64,000 bases of DNA from Granulicella sp. dw_53 (GTDB taxonomy: Bacteria; Acidobacteriota; Terriglobia; Terriglobales; Acidobacteriaceae). Under the pieces are notes generated by a model. The model saw only the letters and a program-made list of their open reading frames with translations, was not told the origin of the DNA and did no database searches. The translations under genes and the position numbers were made by a program. Below, one piece after another: positions 28,488 to 38,100 of the stretch. The stretch is from NCBI RefSeq assembly GCF_018449545.1, contig NZ_JAAVUR010000021.1:1-64000 (forward strand). Reading direction: 5' to 3'. Within the stretch, counting starts at the first letter, position 1. Each line of letters opens with the position of its first letter.

Positions 28488-31292
28488 ATGAAAATCGATC
28501 ATTGGAGTTTGATAGAAGAGATTTTTCAAGGTGCGTTGCAACGACCACCTACTGAACGGAAGCAATATATTGAAGAAGCTTGCGGCAATGACAGGGAACT
28601 GATTCCTGAGATAGAGTCGCTTCTTGAAAGTGACAACGATGCCGAGAATGCGCTTCGCTCTCTTATCGCGGACGATCTTAAAGAGATAACGAAGGTTACA
28701 AGTCCTTCGGAAGTTGGTTTGCAACTTGGCCCGTATCTCCTGGTGCGCGAATTAGACCGCGGCGGGATGGGTGTCGTCTATTTGGCCGTCCGCTCGGACG
28801 ATCAATATTTCCAGATCGTGGCGATCAAGATGATTCGAAAGGGTCTTGATTCCCCGGAGCGGGTTCAACGTTTCCGCATCGAACGACAGATTCTAGCAAC
28901 TCTCAATCATCCTAATATCGGCGCTATTCTTGATGGCGGCGAGACGAAAGATGGCCGTCCCTTCATTGTAATGGAGTATGTGGAAGGGCAGCCGATCACG
29001 CTCGCCAGCAAAAGCCGTGCATTGTCCATCCCGCAGCGCATTGAACTGTTTCGATCAGTATGTTCCGCAGTTCACTATGCTCATCAAAAGCTGATTATCC
29101 ATCGAGATATAAAGCCAAGTAATGTGATGGTCACGCCAGAGGGTATGGTCAAGCTCATTGACTTTGGAATTTCAAAGGCCCTGGTGCCGCAGGTCGTTCT
29201 GAGTGATGTCTCCCAGACAGAGACCAGCTTCAGAATGATGACTCCTGACTATGCAAGCCCGGAGCAACTTCAAGGAAAGCAGCTCACAACAGCGACCGAT
29301 ATTTATTCTCTGGGAGTTTTGTTATTTGAACTTCTAACTGACGCGCGTCCTTACACCCTTCAAAATCTTTCACCTGCTGCGGCGGAAAGGCTTGTTCTCG
29401 AGCAGGACAACCGGAAGCCAAGCTCTGTCTCTGACTTATCGAGCGGCACGAGAAAAGAGATCTCTGGGGATCTGGACCGAATTATCTTGATGGCGATGGA
29501 TCGGGATCCGTCGAGGCGTTATCTTTCGGTTCAGCACCTTAATGAAGATCTGCTTCGCTATCTGCAGGGCAAGCCGATTGCGGCCAGAAAGACATCCTCA
29601 ATCTACCGATTCAAGAAGCTTTTGCAGCGTCACAAGATACCTTTGATGGCGGCATGCGCAATCTGCGTCGCTCTCGGTGGCTCTGCTTTGGTCTATTCGA
29701 GACAATCTCGAATAGCCGATCGCCGGGTGAAAGAGGTTCGAGCGCTTGCGGATTCCGCGATCTCAGATATGACGGATAAGCTCCAACGTTCTTCGGCTTC
29801 TACAGAGACGCAGGCGGCCCTGTTTCATAGCGCTCTCCGATATCTGGACGAGCTACGACGAAGTACCGGGAACGATCCGCGGCTGTTGCTTGAACTATCT
29901 AAAGCCTATATACGTGTTGGCGATCTGGAAGGCTCTCCTATGGTTGCGAATTTAGGCAACTCGGAGACCGCTGTCACCAGTTATCAGGAGGCTTTGCATT
30001 CCGCTATGGAGGCACATAGCCGAATGTCTGGTGACGAGACCACTGTGGCGGTCATTGACACTTATCAACACCTGGGCGATATCGAATCGTTTCTAGGGAA
30101 TTTTCATGAAGCGAATGAGGATTACCAGCAGGGTCTTTCCTGGGCACACAGCTTTTGGCAGCAGAAGCCTGACGATCCGATTCGTAAACGCCTTCTGGCT
30201 ATGAATTACGCCGGAATCGGATATGTCTATCTTCATACTCTGAATCCAGATCAGGCTCTCGAAAAGTATTCTGCGGCGTTCCAGGTTTTTGGAGGTAGTC
30301 CCAATGGCGAAGAAGATCACGACAAGATGCTTATTGGGCTTTATCGCGAAAAGCAGACCACACTCAATGAACTTGGGGATCAATCGGAGGCTCTTGCGAA
30401 CGGACGAAAAGCGATCGCTATTGCAGAAGCCTTAGTTCAGAGATTCCCGTCCTCCTCGCAGGTCAGGCGAGAGCTTTTCCTGGCTTATCAAGAGATTACT
30501 TTTCCGTTAGCAGGAAGAGATACGTTGAATGTAGGCGATTCGGGGCAGGCGCAAGTTTATGCCCGCAAAGCTCTTGCGATCGCGCAGATGCTGGCTGCGA
30601 CCGACAACATGAATGCCCAGGCGCACTATGATCTAGCTCTTGCCTATTCGACGATGGGCGATTCTTTTCGCCTAACCAACCCTGAAACGGCTGGCACATG
30701 GTACCAGCGTTCTCTTCGTCTTACGAAGAGAATGGCTCCCCGCTATGGGGCTGGAGCAAGACATTGGATCGCGATACGGAATGAAGCGTTAGCTGATGTC
30801 CTTCGTGGAGAAGGGGCTGCAGCGGAGCGGTTACGCCTCCTATCTGAGGCAAACGTGATCAGGCAAGAATTGGCAGAGGCCAGCCCCCACGGGCGTATTC
30901 ATCTGATGAGATCGTATTGCAAATTGAGTGATGCCGAACTGGTAATGAAAAATCTTACAAAGGCCCGGCAGTATGCGAATGCTGCAATGCCACTTTTAGA
31001 CAAGTTCGATGTGACGTCTCCCAGTTTGTTAGTGTTACGCGATATAGGCTTCTGCGAGGAGAGTGAGGGCGAGGTGCAGCATCGCATAGCGATGGACCCG
31101 ATTCGCTCGTCTGTTGAAGGAGTGGCCGCCGAAGAGGAGTCGCAAAGATGGTATCGAAAGAGCGCCGATATTTGGAATACCTGGAGCAGGCGAAGGGCGG
31201 CTACGCCGGAGAGTGAACGGGAAGGGCGTAAGGTAGATCATCTGCTTAGAAGGCCAGGAACACCTCTGGAACTGGCGGCGGCGCACAACTAA
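28488..31292 (+). CDS. Membrane Ser/Thr protein kinase with extracytoplasmic TPR-like region
   Basis: Hanks-type kinase of 934 residues. The catalytic domain spans about 85-365: G-G-M-G-V-V-Y glycine loop, V-A-I-K (K114), H-R-D-I-K-P-S-N (D207), D-F-G (D225) and an S-P-E in place of A-P-E. A single membrane helix lies at about 384-404 (LMAACAICVALGGSALVY), followed by some 530 residues of helical repeats that look like degenerate TPRs. The in-frame GTG 28443 lies inside the sigma gene; ATG 28488, 2 bp past its stop, is preferred and implies coupling. The kinase probably senses an extracytoplasmic signal and controls the partner ECF sigma factor, an arrangement known from Planctomycetes and Acidobacteria. 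Substrate and signal are unknown. Confidence 0.9.
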   Translation: MKIDHWSLIEEIFQGALQRPPTERKQYIEEACGNDRELIPEIESLLESDNDAENALRSLIADDLKEITKVTSPSEVGLQLGPYLLVRELDRGGMGVVYLAVRSDDQYFQIVAIKMIRKGLDSPERVQRFRIERQILATLNHPNIGAILDGGETKDGRPFIVMEYVEGQPITLASKSRALSIPQRIELFRSVCSAVHYAHQKLIIHRDIKPSNVMVTPEGMVKLIDFGISKALVPQVVLSDVSQTETSFRMMTPDYASPEQLQGKQLTTATDIYSLGVLLFELLTDARPYTLQNLSPAAAERLVLEQDNRKPSSVSDLSSGTRKEISGDLDRIILMAMDRDPSRRYLSVQHLNEDLLRYLQGKPIAARKTSSIYRFKKLLQRHKIPLMAACAICVALGGSALVYSRQSRIADRRVKEVRALADSAISDMTDKLQRSSASTETQAALFHSALRYLDELRRSTGNDPRLLLELSKAYIRVGDLEGSPMVANLGNSETAVTSYQEALHSAMEAHSRMSGDETTVAVIDTYQHLGDIESFLGNFHEANEDYQQGLSWAHSFWQQKPDDPIRKRLLAMNYAGIGYVYLHTLNPDQALEKYSAAFQVFGGSPNGEEDHDKMLIGLYREKQTTLNELGDQSEALANGRKAIAIAEALVQRFPSSSQVRRELFLAYQEITFPLAGRDTLNVGDSGQAQVYARKALAIAQMLAATDNMNAQAHYDLALAYSTMGDSFRLTNPETAGTWYQRSLRLTKRMAPRYGAGARHWIAIRNEALADVLRGEGAAAERLRLLSEANVIRQELAEASPHGRIHLMRSYCKLSDAELVMKNLTKARQYANAAMPLLDKFDVTSPSLLVLRDIGFCEESEGEVQHRIAMDPIRSSVEGVAAEEESQRWYRKSADIWNTWSRRRAATPESEREGRKVDHLLRRPGTPLELAAAHN

Positions 31293-31306
31293 AAAAATAA
31301 CGACAA

Positions 31307-32059
31307 ATGCTGATCGACTTATGCGATCCATTGCGCATAAGCATACAGAGGGTATTTCATTTGTCGGCGTTTTTACAACTTCAGCAGCTAACAGCAGCGC
31401 AACTCGGGAAAGAACAGCGCCGGGGCGCGCTTGTTTTAGACACACGGGCAACTGATCAGTTTGCCTCGTTTCATATTGCCGGAGCAATGCAGATTGGTCT
31501 TATGGGATCATTCGCAAGCTGGGCGGCGGTACTGATCGAACCCACACAGAAACTTATCTTAGTTACCGAAAGTGCAAATCTCGCACAAGAGGCCCACAGC
31601 CGCTTGGCGAGGGTCGGATTTGAGAATGTCCTCGGATACGCACTCGCGGACGAGAAGCAATGGCGGCAGAATGGGATCGAGCTTGCTCACCTGCCGGTAC
31701 AGCGAGTAGAGGATGTCCGCCGCGCCGCACAAAGAGGGCGTTCCGTGCAGCTTATCGATGTTCGCAGTTGGGCTGAATGGCTGAAAGGGCATCTGCCTGG
31801 TGCTAACTCAGTGCCTTTACTTGAACTTAATTCCAAAGCTGCATCCATCGACCGTTCCAAACCCACTTTTCTCTACTGTGACGGAGGATATCGCTCTACG
31901 ATCGCCGCGAGCATGTTGCGGCGGGGTAACTTTGGCGATATCGGCATTCTGATCGATAGTGTTCAGGGATGGCAGACCGATGGTGTACTCCTGGAGAAGC
32001 TTGAGGTTGATGGATCGGATCACTTCTCGGTCTCGCTTCGTGAACTTTCTGATAGATAA
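31307..32059 (+). CDS. Double rhodanese-domain protein
   Basis: Sulfurtransferase-like protein of 250 residues with two rhodanese domains. The first (about 25-125: ALVLDTRATDQFASFHIAGA) has no cysteine at the active loop (LVTESANL) and is probably inactive. The second (about 135-240: VQLIDVRSWAEWLKGHLPGA) has F-L-Y-C191-D-G-G-Y-R-S, a complete CxxGxRS-type loop. This pair is normally found behind a metallo-beta-lactamase (persulfide dioxygenase-like) domain; here that domain is absent and the gene starts 14 bp after the kinase stop. No convincing Shine-Dalgarno sequence is seen, so the start is uncertain. It may be part of the sigma/kinase operon. Confidence 0.8.
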   Translation: MLIDLCDPLRISIQRVFHLSAFLQLQQLTAAQLGKEQRRGALVLDTRATDQFASFHIAGAMQIGLMGSFASWAAVLIEPTQKLILVTESANLAQEAHSRLARVGFENVLGYALADEKQWRQNGIELAHLPVQRVEDVRRAAQRGRSVQLIDVRSWAEWLKGHLPGANSVPLLELNSKAASIDRSKPTFLYCDGGYRSTIAASMLRRGNFGDIGILIDSVQGWQTDGVLLEKLEVDGSDHFSVSLRELSDR

Positions 32060-32420
32060 ATCTCTTGTGCCAGTTTGGTGATCGATCTCCGGAAGGTTTT
32101 GCGCATTCTAGAGTGAAGGAGAAATCACAATGAATGTGTTATTCCCTCCGTGGGCACTAACACTCCGGGCGAGCAGTTTTAATGTGCTCATGTTCCTCCG
32201 ATTTATCGCTGTGTCTTTGTAAGAGCTATACGGTTCCTCACCCATCAGAGAATCGAATTCACTGTTAAAGGTTGCCGGAGCTAAGGTCTGGAAGGACCTC
32301 GGCGCGTCCGGCCTGCGCTGGTTTCCCACGTTTTTTCCTGTGGCTACAGCGGTCCTTGAACAGGATTGTAAGGGCTCTCATCTTGACCGTCACAGAATCA
32401 CCATGCACTTCTAGGGAGCG
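32060..32420. other. 361-bp intergenic region before the second ECF sigma gene
   Basis: Apart from one short reading frame with a good ribosome binding site (32130-32222) I see no gene. A T-rich stretch (CGTTTTTTCC, near 32330) follows a GC-rich segment but without a clear stem. The promoter of the ECF gene must lie in the right part; no confident -35/-10 pair was found. Confidence 0.5.
32130..32222 (+). CDS. Possible 30-residue peptide, hydrophobic
   Basis: ATG 32130 is preceded by AAGGAG at 7-8 bp spacing, the best Shine-Dalgarno sequence in this gap. The frame reads 30 residues (begins MNVLFPPWALTLR, ends FLRFIAVSL) to a TAA and is rich in Leu, Phe and Val. It could be a small membrane peptide, a leader peptide for the ECF gene 200 bp downstream, or the decayed start of a lost gene. 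Only the ribosome binding site and the open frame support it. Confidence 0.3.
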   Translation: MNVLFPPWALTLRASSFNVLMFLRFIAVSL

Positions 32421-33005
32421 ATGTTTATGTCCTGCGAATACTATGACTTAGTCCAAGCGAATACGACCAGCATTGAGCACATCCATGGGTTGTATAGCTA
32501 CGCTATGGTTTTGACCCGAAATCATGCGGAGGCCGAGGACTTGGTGCAGGAGACCTATGTTCGTGCTATTCCCGCGATGGCCAAGCTCCGAGATGAGAGC
32601 AACATAAAAGCATGGCTCTTCAAGATACTTCGGAATGTCTGGCTTAACCAACTCAGGAAGCGAAGGACCGGCCCCCAGATGGTTCAGACTGACATGGAAG
32701 ATGGTTCTACAGTCGACATAGTGGATACAGGTAAAGATTCTTACGATATCTATGTGAGCAGGATGGAGGAGAAACAGGTACGAGCGGCTATCGAGAAGCT
32801 ACCTACGGAATTTCGCGAGATCATTTTGCTGCGGGAATTTGAAAATTTATCGTATCATGACATTGCTAGCCTTTTAGATTGTCCTGCTGGAACAGTGATG
32901 TCGCGTCTAGCGCGGGCACGTTCAAGGCTTCGCGTACTGCTTTCGTCTATCGTGACGAGGTCCGAATCATGCAGGGGAGAAGTTAGAAATGAAGGCCTGC
33001 GATGA
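32421..33005 (+). CDS. ECF RNA polymerase sigma factor (RpoE/SigR-like)
   Basis: Sigma factor of 194 residues with region 2 (about 20-90: LYSYAMVLTRNHAEAEDLVQ, then AWLFKILRNVWLNQLRKR) and region 4 (about 115-175: IEKLPTEFREIILLREFENL, then IASLLDCPAGTVMSRLARAR). ATG 32421 follows AGGGAG. The anti-sigma gene overlaps its end by 17 bp, a standard ECF/anti-sigma pair. The zinc-binding partner and the sequence place it nearest the SigR/RpoE groups that answer redox or envelope stress. Amidohydrolase, TonB receptor and amidase genes follow on the same strand and are candidate regulon members by position only. Confidence 0.92.
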   Translation: MFMSCEYYDLVQANTTSIEHIHGLYSYAMVLTRNHAEAEDLVQETYVRAIPAMAKLRDESNIKAWLFKILRNVWLNQLRKRRTGPQMVQTDMEDGSTVDIVDTGKDSYDIYVSRMEEKQVRAAIEKLPTEFREIILLREFENLSYHDIASLLDCPAGTVMSRLARARSRLRVLLSSIVTRSESCRGEVRNEGLR

Positions 33006-33294
33006 GTATAGCGAGACTGCCCAGCTTTATTTCGACAAGGAGTTGCGTGGAACTCCTGTCGCAGAGTTTCGCGCTCATTTAAAAGGCTGTGCAGCTTGTA
33101 GGTGCGCACTCGAGGAGGATGAGGAATTATCCTTCATACTCCGTCAGTCGCGACCACTTTATTCCGCCCCTGATAGTCTGCAAGCTCGCGTCCTAAGAGC
33201 AATGAGAGACTCCAGTTCAGAGCAGCAAACTGACGTCCAATTGTCTGATATCCGTAGTGAACATATTCCCTCCGATAAATCCACCAAAAAATAG
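32989..33294 (+). CDS. Zinc-binding anti-sigma factor (ZAS type), soluble
   Basis: Anti-sigma factor of 101 residues. The ZAS signature is H30-L-K-G-C34-A-A-C37, with a conserved-looking C4 upstream; the region F-R-A-H-L-K-G-C-A-A-C-R is diagnostic. The rest is a charged helical tail without a membrane segment, so it should be cytosolic like RsrA rather than a transmembrane RseA/FecR type. It overlaps the sigma gene by 17 bp. A redox-sensing role through the zinc cysteines is plausible from family knowledge. Confidence 0.85.
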   Translation: MKACDEYSETAQLYFDKELRGTPVAEFRAHLKGCAACRCALEEDEELSFILRQSRPLYSAPDSLQARVLRAMRDSSSEQQTDVQLSDIRSEHIPSDKSTKK

Positions 33295-33303
33295 TTTTAG
33301 GAT

Positions 33304-33317
33304 TTCCTGCGCAGGAA
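33304..33317. promoter_or_regulatory. 14-bp perfect palindrome after the anti-sigma gene
   Basis: TTCCTGCGCAGGAA is perfectly self-complementary with no spacer. It lies 9 bp past the anti-sigma stop and about 190 bp before the amidohydrolase start, so it could be an operator or a weak hairpin. No T tract follows directly. Confidence 0.35.
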
Positions 33318-33509
33318 CGGCGAGATTGATTTTGCTGATACTGGGCGTGAGTCATAAGTAGTTATACGCATGCGGAAGTGTGGGTCATAGCTCCGCGGCT
33401 GTTTCGCAGTACTAATTCTTTGATGGAGCTATGGAGAAGGTGCAACAAATCTGTTGTATTGTTTTGTAAATCACGTCATTTCAATTTCACTTCCCGAGTG
33501 CGTCAACTT

Positions 33510-34976
33510 ATGCGGAAAGCCCTCGCTCTATTTTGCGCTTTTGCGCTTTCTTCACACATGGCACTCTCACAGAGTGCCTCTCCATCTTCCGTCGCTGCCA
33601 AGTATCTTTATGGTAAAAACTCTCCGGTAAAGGTCCTTCAACACGTCCGCATCCTTGATGGCACTGGCGGTGCGGTCCTCCAAGATCAGACTCTTGTTAT
33701 CGAGGGCAGCAAGATTAGTCGCATCGGTCATGATGTTTCCGTGCCGTCCGGCGCGGAGGTGCTCGACCTTACCGGTTATACGGTTCTTCCTGGTCTTGTT
33801 GGCATGCACGACCACATCTACTATCTTCAGCGTCCGAACTCCGATGCCGCTGGTTCTGAACCTCCCACGCTGCTGCCGCAGATGACCTTCTCGGCCCCTC
33901 GTATGTATCTCGCCAACGGTGTAACTACTATCCGCACAGCCGGTTCCGTTGAGCCGTACGCTGACATTAATCTTCGTCGTCTAATCGACTCTGGCCGTCT
34001 TATCGGCCCCCATGTGGAGCCTACTGCTCCTTACCTCCAAGGGACAAACGATATTTTCCTGCAAATGCATACGCTCACTGGCGCGGATGACGCTGTGGCC
34101 TTCGTTAATTTCTGGACTGCTGCTGGCGCTACAAACTTCAAAGCCTATATGCATATCACCCGTGCTGAGCTTGCTGCCGCCATTCGTACGGCGCACGCCA
34201 ATCACCTCAAGGTCACTGGTCACCTTTGTTCAGTTACCTATCCTGAAGCCGCAGAGCTCGGCATTGACAACCTGGAGCACGGCTTTTTCGTCAACACACA
34301 GCTTGACCCCGATAAGGAGCCGGACCAGTGCTCGCGCGAGACGGGAGCCGCTACTCTTGCCAAGATGACGCCCGACAGCCCTGCGGCCGTTGCTCTCATC
34401 AAGCTCCTCGTTGCTCACCATGTAGCTATCACGAGTACACTTCCGGTCTTCGAGGCCAATCTGGCCGGCAAGCCTACGCTTCGTTCCAAGGCTCTTGCCA
34501 CGCTTACGCCAGGAGCGCTTGAGGCTTACCTCTATAACCGAAATCGCCGTAATACCTCCGCCGACTCCCCGGCCTTACAGCGCGGAGCTGTGAATTACAA
34601 CAATGATGTGCAGCTCGAACATAAATTTGTGGATGCAGGAGGACTCCTTATGGCAGGCCTTGACCCCACTGGTAATGGCGCGACCTTGCCCGGCTTCGGC
34701 GATCAGCACGAGGTCGAACTCCTTGTCACTGACGCGGGCTTTACGTCTTCAGAAGCTATCAAAATCGCAACCCTTAACGGGGCGACGTACCTCGGCCAGC
34801 AAGATCATATCGGCTCGGTGCAGGTCGGTAAAGACGCCGATCTTATGATCGTCAAAGGAGATCCTTCTGTCCACATTACAGATATCGAAAATGTCGAAAT
34901 CGTGCTCAAAGACGGAACGGCATACGACTCTAACAAACTGCTCGAATCGGTAAAAGGTCGGTATGGCCAGTACTAG
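33510..34976 (+). CDS. Exported metal-dependent amidohydrolase
   Basis: Amidohydrolase of about 488 residues. The in-frame upstream starts (from 33378) are rejected because ATG 33510 opens a proper signal peptide (MRKALALFCAFALSSHMALSQ). Metal ligands of the imidazolonepropionase/prolidase-like branch are present: H100-D-H102 in G-M-H-D-H, a lysine in N-F-K-A-Y, histidines in V-T-G-H and L-E-H-G, and the aspartate in A-G-L-D-P. The C-terminal DADLMIVKGDP strand is typical. Likely substrates are cyclic amides or dipeptides in the periplasm. Codon use differs from the neighbours: pyrimidine-rich, many CTT/CTC and CGT codons, C exceeding G on the coding strand, suggesting transfer or inversion. 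A TonB receptor gene follows 174 bp later. Confidence 0.88.
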   Translation: MRKALALFCAFALSSHMALSQSASPSSVAAKYLYGKNSPVKVLQHVRILDGTGGAVLQDQTLVIEGSKISRIGHDVSVPSGAEVLDLTGYTVLPGLVGMHDHIYYLQRPNSDAAGSEPPTLLPQMTFSAPRMYLANGVTTIRTAGSVEPYADINLRRLIDSGRLIGPHVEPTAPYLQGTNDIFLQMHTLTGADDAVAFVNFWTAAGATNFKAYMHITRAELAAAIRTAHANHLKVTGHLCSVTYPEAAELGIDNLEHGFFVNTQLDPDKEPDQCSRETGAATLAKMTPDSPAAVALIKLLVAHHVAITSTLPVFEANLAGKPTLRSKALATLTPGALEAYLYNRNRRNTSADSPALQRGAVNYNNDVQLEHKFVDAGGLLMAGLDPTGNGATLPGFGDQHEVELLVTDAGFTSSEAIKIATLNGATYLGQQDHIGSVQVGKDADLMIVKGDPSVHITDIENVEIVLKDGTAYDSNKLLESVKGRYGQY

Positions 34977-35150
34977 TAGTCGGGTCGCATCTAGATGCCA
35001 TCGTGTTGCAAAAAGCACTCTGGTATGACCTAGATGGTGAATTGAATAGTGAAAACGGGTACATACGAGGAGAAGTACAGTATTTATACGGATTTCATAA
35101 ATTGACCGCTTCCTGCATAGTAAAGGAACTCACTTAAAAGAGGTCCTGAC

Positions 35151-38100
35151 ATGCAATGGAATTCCTTTCTCTCCCGCAAGCGCTGGCTTGTATTTGCTTT
35201 GCTGTTTCCAGTAATGGCGCACTCAGTGTTTAGTCAGACATCTACTACCGGCGCTATCCGCGGCACTGTGACCGATTCGCAGAATGCTGTCATTGTTGGG
35301 GCGACCGTAACGGTGACCTCTTCGGCGACGGGCCAGCTTCGTACGGTAAAGACCGATAAAGACGGCCAGTTTACGGTAGGTCTGCTGCCGCCAGAGATTT
35401 ACAGGATCAGTGTTGCGGTGCCGGGTTTCAAGAAGGCAGAGCCGGCGCCAGTGACGGTTGTCGTTACGGAGACCGCGCGCGCCGACGCGCAGATGGTGGT
35501 GGGAAACGAAAGTGAGACGGTCGAGGTGAGTTCCGCAGCGGCGGCTCTGCAGGTCGAAAACGCGACGCTGGGGACGGTGGTCGATGGTAGGACAATTCAG
35601 GAAGTGCCGCTAACAAATCGTAACTACACCCAGGTTTTGACGTTGTCGGCTGGTGTGGCTGGTGATGTAAACAATGCGGCTTCGCTGGGCAAAGGTACGC
35701 AGGACGTATATGTCAACGGCGCGAGCAGCATCAGCAATAACTTCCACATGGACGGCGCGGACATTAATAACTTCGGCTCAGGCCGCGCGGGCGACTTTGT
35801 ACAACAGGCTGGCATTGCAATTCCGAACCCGGATGCACTGCAAGAGTTCAAGATTCAGACGACCAATTACGACGCTGGCTTTGGGCGAGATGCTGGTGCG
35901 AACGTCGATGTTGTGACAAAGACGGGCACGAACGCTATTCATGGATCGATGTGGGAGTTTTTCCGCAATGATGTCTTAAATGCGAACGATACCTTCCTGA
36001 AGATCGGCGGCCAGAAGCGCGCAGTGATGAAGCAAAATCAGTTTGGCGGAACGTTGGGTGGGCCTATTGTGAAGGACAAGCTGTTCTTCTTCGGGTCTTA
36101 CCAAGGGACGCGTCAGATAAACGGTCTTAGTGCGAGTTCGCTTGCCAGTAACTCGCTTTTTCCTCTTACCGACGATCGAAGCGCGGCGGCGATTGGCAAA
36201 ATCGCGTGTCCAAACGGAAGCACCGCGACTACCCCTGCTGGCAGAGCAAAGTGGGCTCCATTCAATGGCGGTGTGAACGTAGCTTGCGACGGCAGCAATA
36301 TCAGTCCCGTTGCGCTGAATTTGTTACGTCAAAAGATCGCGAACGGGACATACCTGATTCCGACACCGCAACGCCTTACCACCGATACCAATGGGAATCC
36401 TATCGGGCTATCGACGTTCAGCATCCCTTCGCATTACAGCGAGGATCAGTTTCTGGTGAATACGGACTATGTTCTCACGTCGAAGCACACATTTTCTCAA
36501 CGTTACTTCTACTCGAGACAGCCACAGACCCAGCCCTTCAGCAGTTCCACGAATACGCCTGGTAATGGTGTAACGCCGAACTTCAATAGCCAAGTGGGAG
36601 TCTTGAAGCTGACCTCTGCACTGAACGCGCACTTCCTCAATGAGGCGCTAGTCGGCTACATTCGCAGCGTCGGCCGTCTACAAACACAAGCGAACCTGAC
36701 CTTTGATCAGATCGGCATGACAGCGCCGAGCGATCCGACCTATCCGCTGACTCCCATCATCTCCACGACGGGGTACTTCAACCTAGGTGGCGTCAACAAT
36801 GACGTTTCGTTCTCTGCCGTCAACACATTCGAGATCAGCGACCAGATCAGTTGGACGCATGGCAAACAGAGCTTCCGTGCCGGATTCCTGGGGGAGAAGA
36901 ATCAGTTCAACTTCGACGACCCAAACAACAAGCGCGGTAGCGTAGGCTTCCAGACTTTCCAGGATTTTCTTCTTGGTATGAGTGCCGCGCAGAACGGTTC
37001 GGCCTTTAGCAATGTGAACTCAAGCGGCAGCCAGCAGGGTTCTTACTATAAAGGCTTTCGCGGAACGTCTATGGCGATGTTCCTCCAGGACGATATCAAG
37101 TTGCGGTCGAATCTAACGGTCAATGCCGGCGTGCGATGGGAGTTGAATAGCGGTGTGAGTGCGAACCATGGTCAGCTGAGCAGCTTCTATCCATCCCTGG
37201 TAACGCCATTCCAGCCCGTACCGGTGGGCGGGACCTTTCAGGGCTTCGTTGTGCCAAACAATTATCGGCTACCTCTTCCGGCAGGTGTGACGAGGTTGGG
37301 CAGCACAAGCCTTTCGGACAACGACATTCCTCTGCATAACTTTGGTCCGCGTGTCGGTTTTGCATGGCAGCCACTCGGAGCCGCCAGCTCAACGGTGGTG
37401 CGTGGGGGTTACGGTGTCTTCTATACCTTGACGAATGCCAACTCGGTCTTGCAGACGTTAGGGGGGCAGCCATTTGTAAGCTCGGCGACCTTGACTGGAA
37501 CGGCTAATGCTGCAGCGACGTTCCAGACGCCGTTCACGACGGTTCTTACGCCCGGCGTATGGCGGCCGCGTTCGACTGCATACACTTTGACAGTGACTGG
37601 CGTTGCGCAAAATATTGATTCGCCGATGGTTCAGCAGTACAACATGGACATACAACAGGAGCTGCCAGATAAATTTGTGATCGAAGCAGGTTATGTGGGA
37701 ACACGCGGAACGCGCCTGGCGGAGTCTCGTGGCCTGAACAGAGCCTTTCTGGCCAGTCCCTCGAACCCGATCAATGGCGTCACAACGAACACAGTCGCGT
37801 CCGCTAACTTGCAGGCACGCGTGCCCTATCAGGGCTTTACACCTAACGGAGTAACACGTATCGAGACGTATGGCTTTTCGAGTTACAACAGCCTGCAGTC
37901 GACGTTGAAACGGCAGGTCGGCAGTGGATTGTATTTGCAGGCCGCCTATACCTGGAGCAAGATCATGACGTCGGTGACGGGCGGAGATGGTCAGAACGGT
38001 GTCTTCTCGGGTGGCAGCGGCAATAGCAACGATCCGAATAACCGTTATGCTCGTTGGGGAGTCGCGGGTTACGATCGCACGAACCGATTTGTATTCGCCT

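Noticed and set aside
32108..32329. 73-residue minus-strand frame in the gap before the ECF gene
   Set aside because: No ribosome binding site, no motif; overlaps the better-supported short plus-strand frame.
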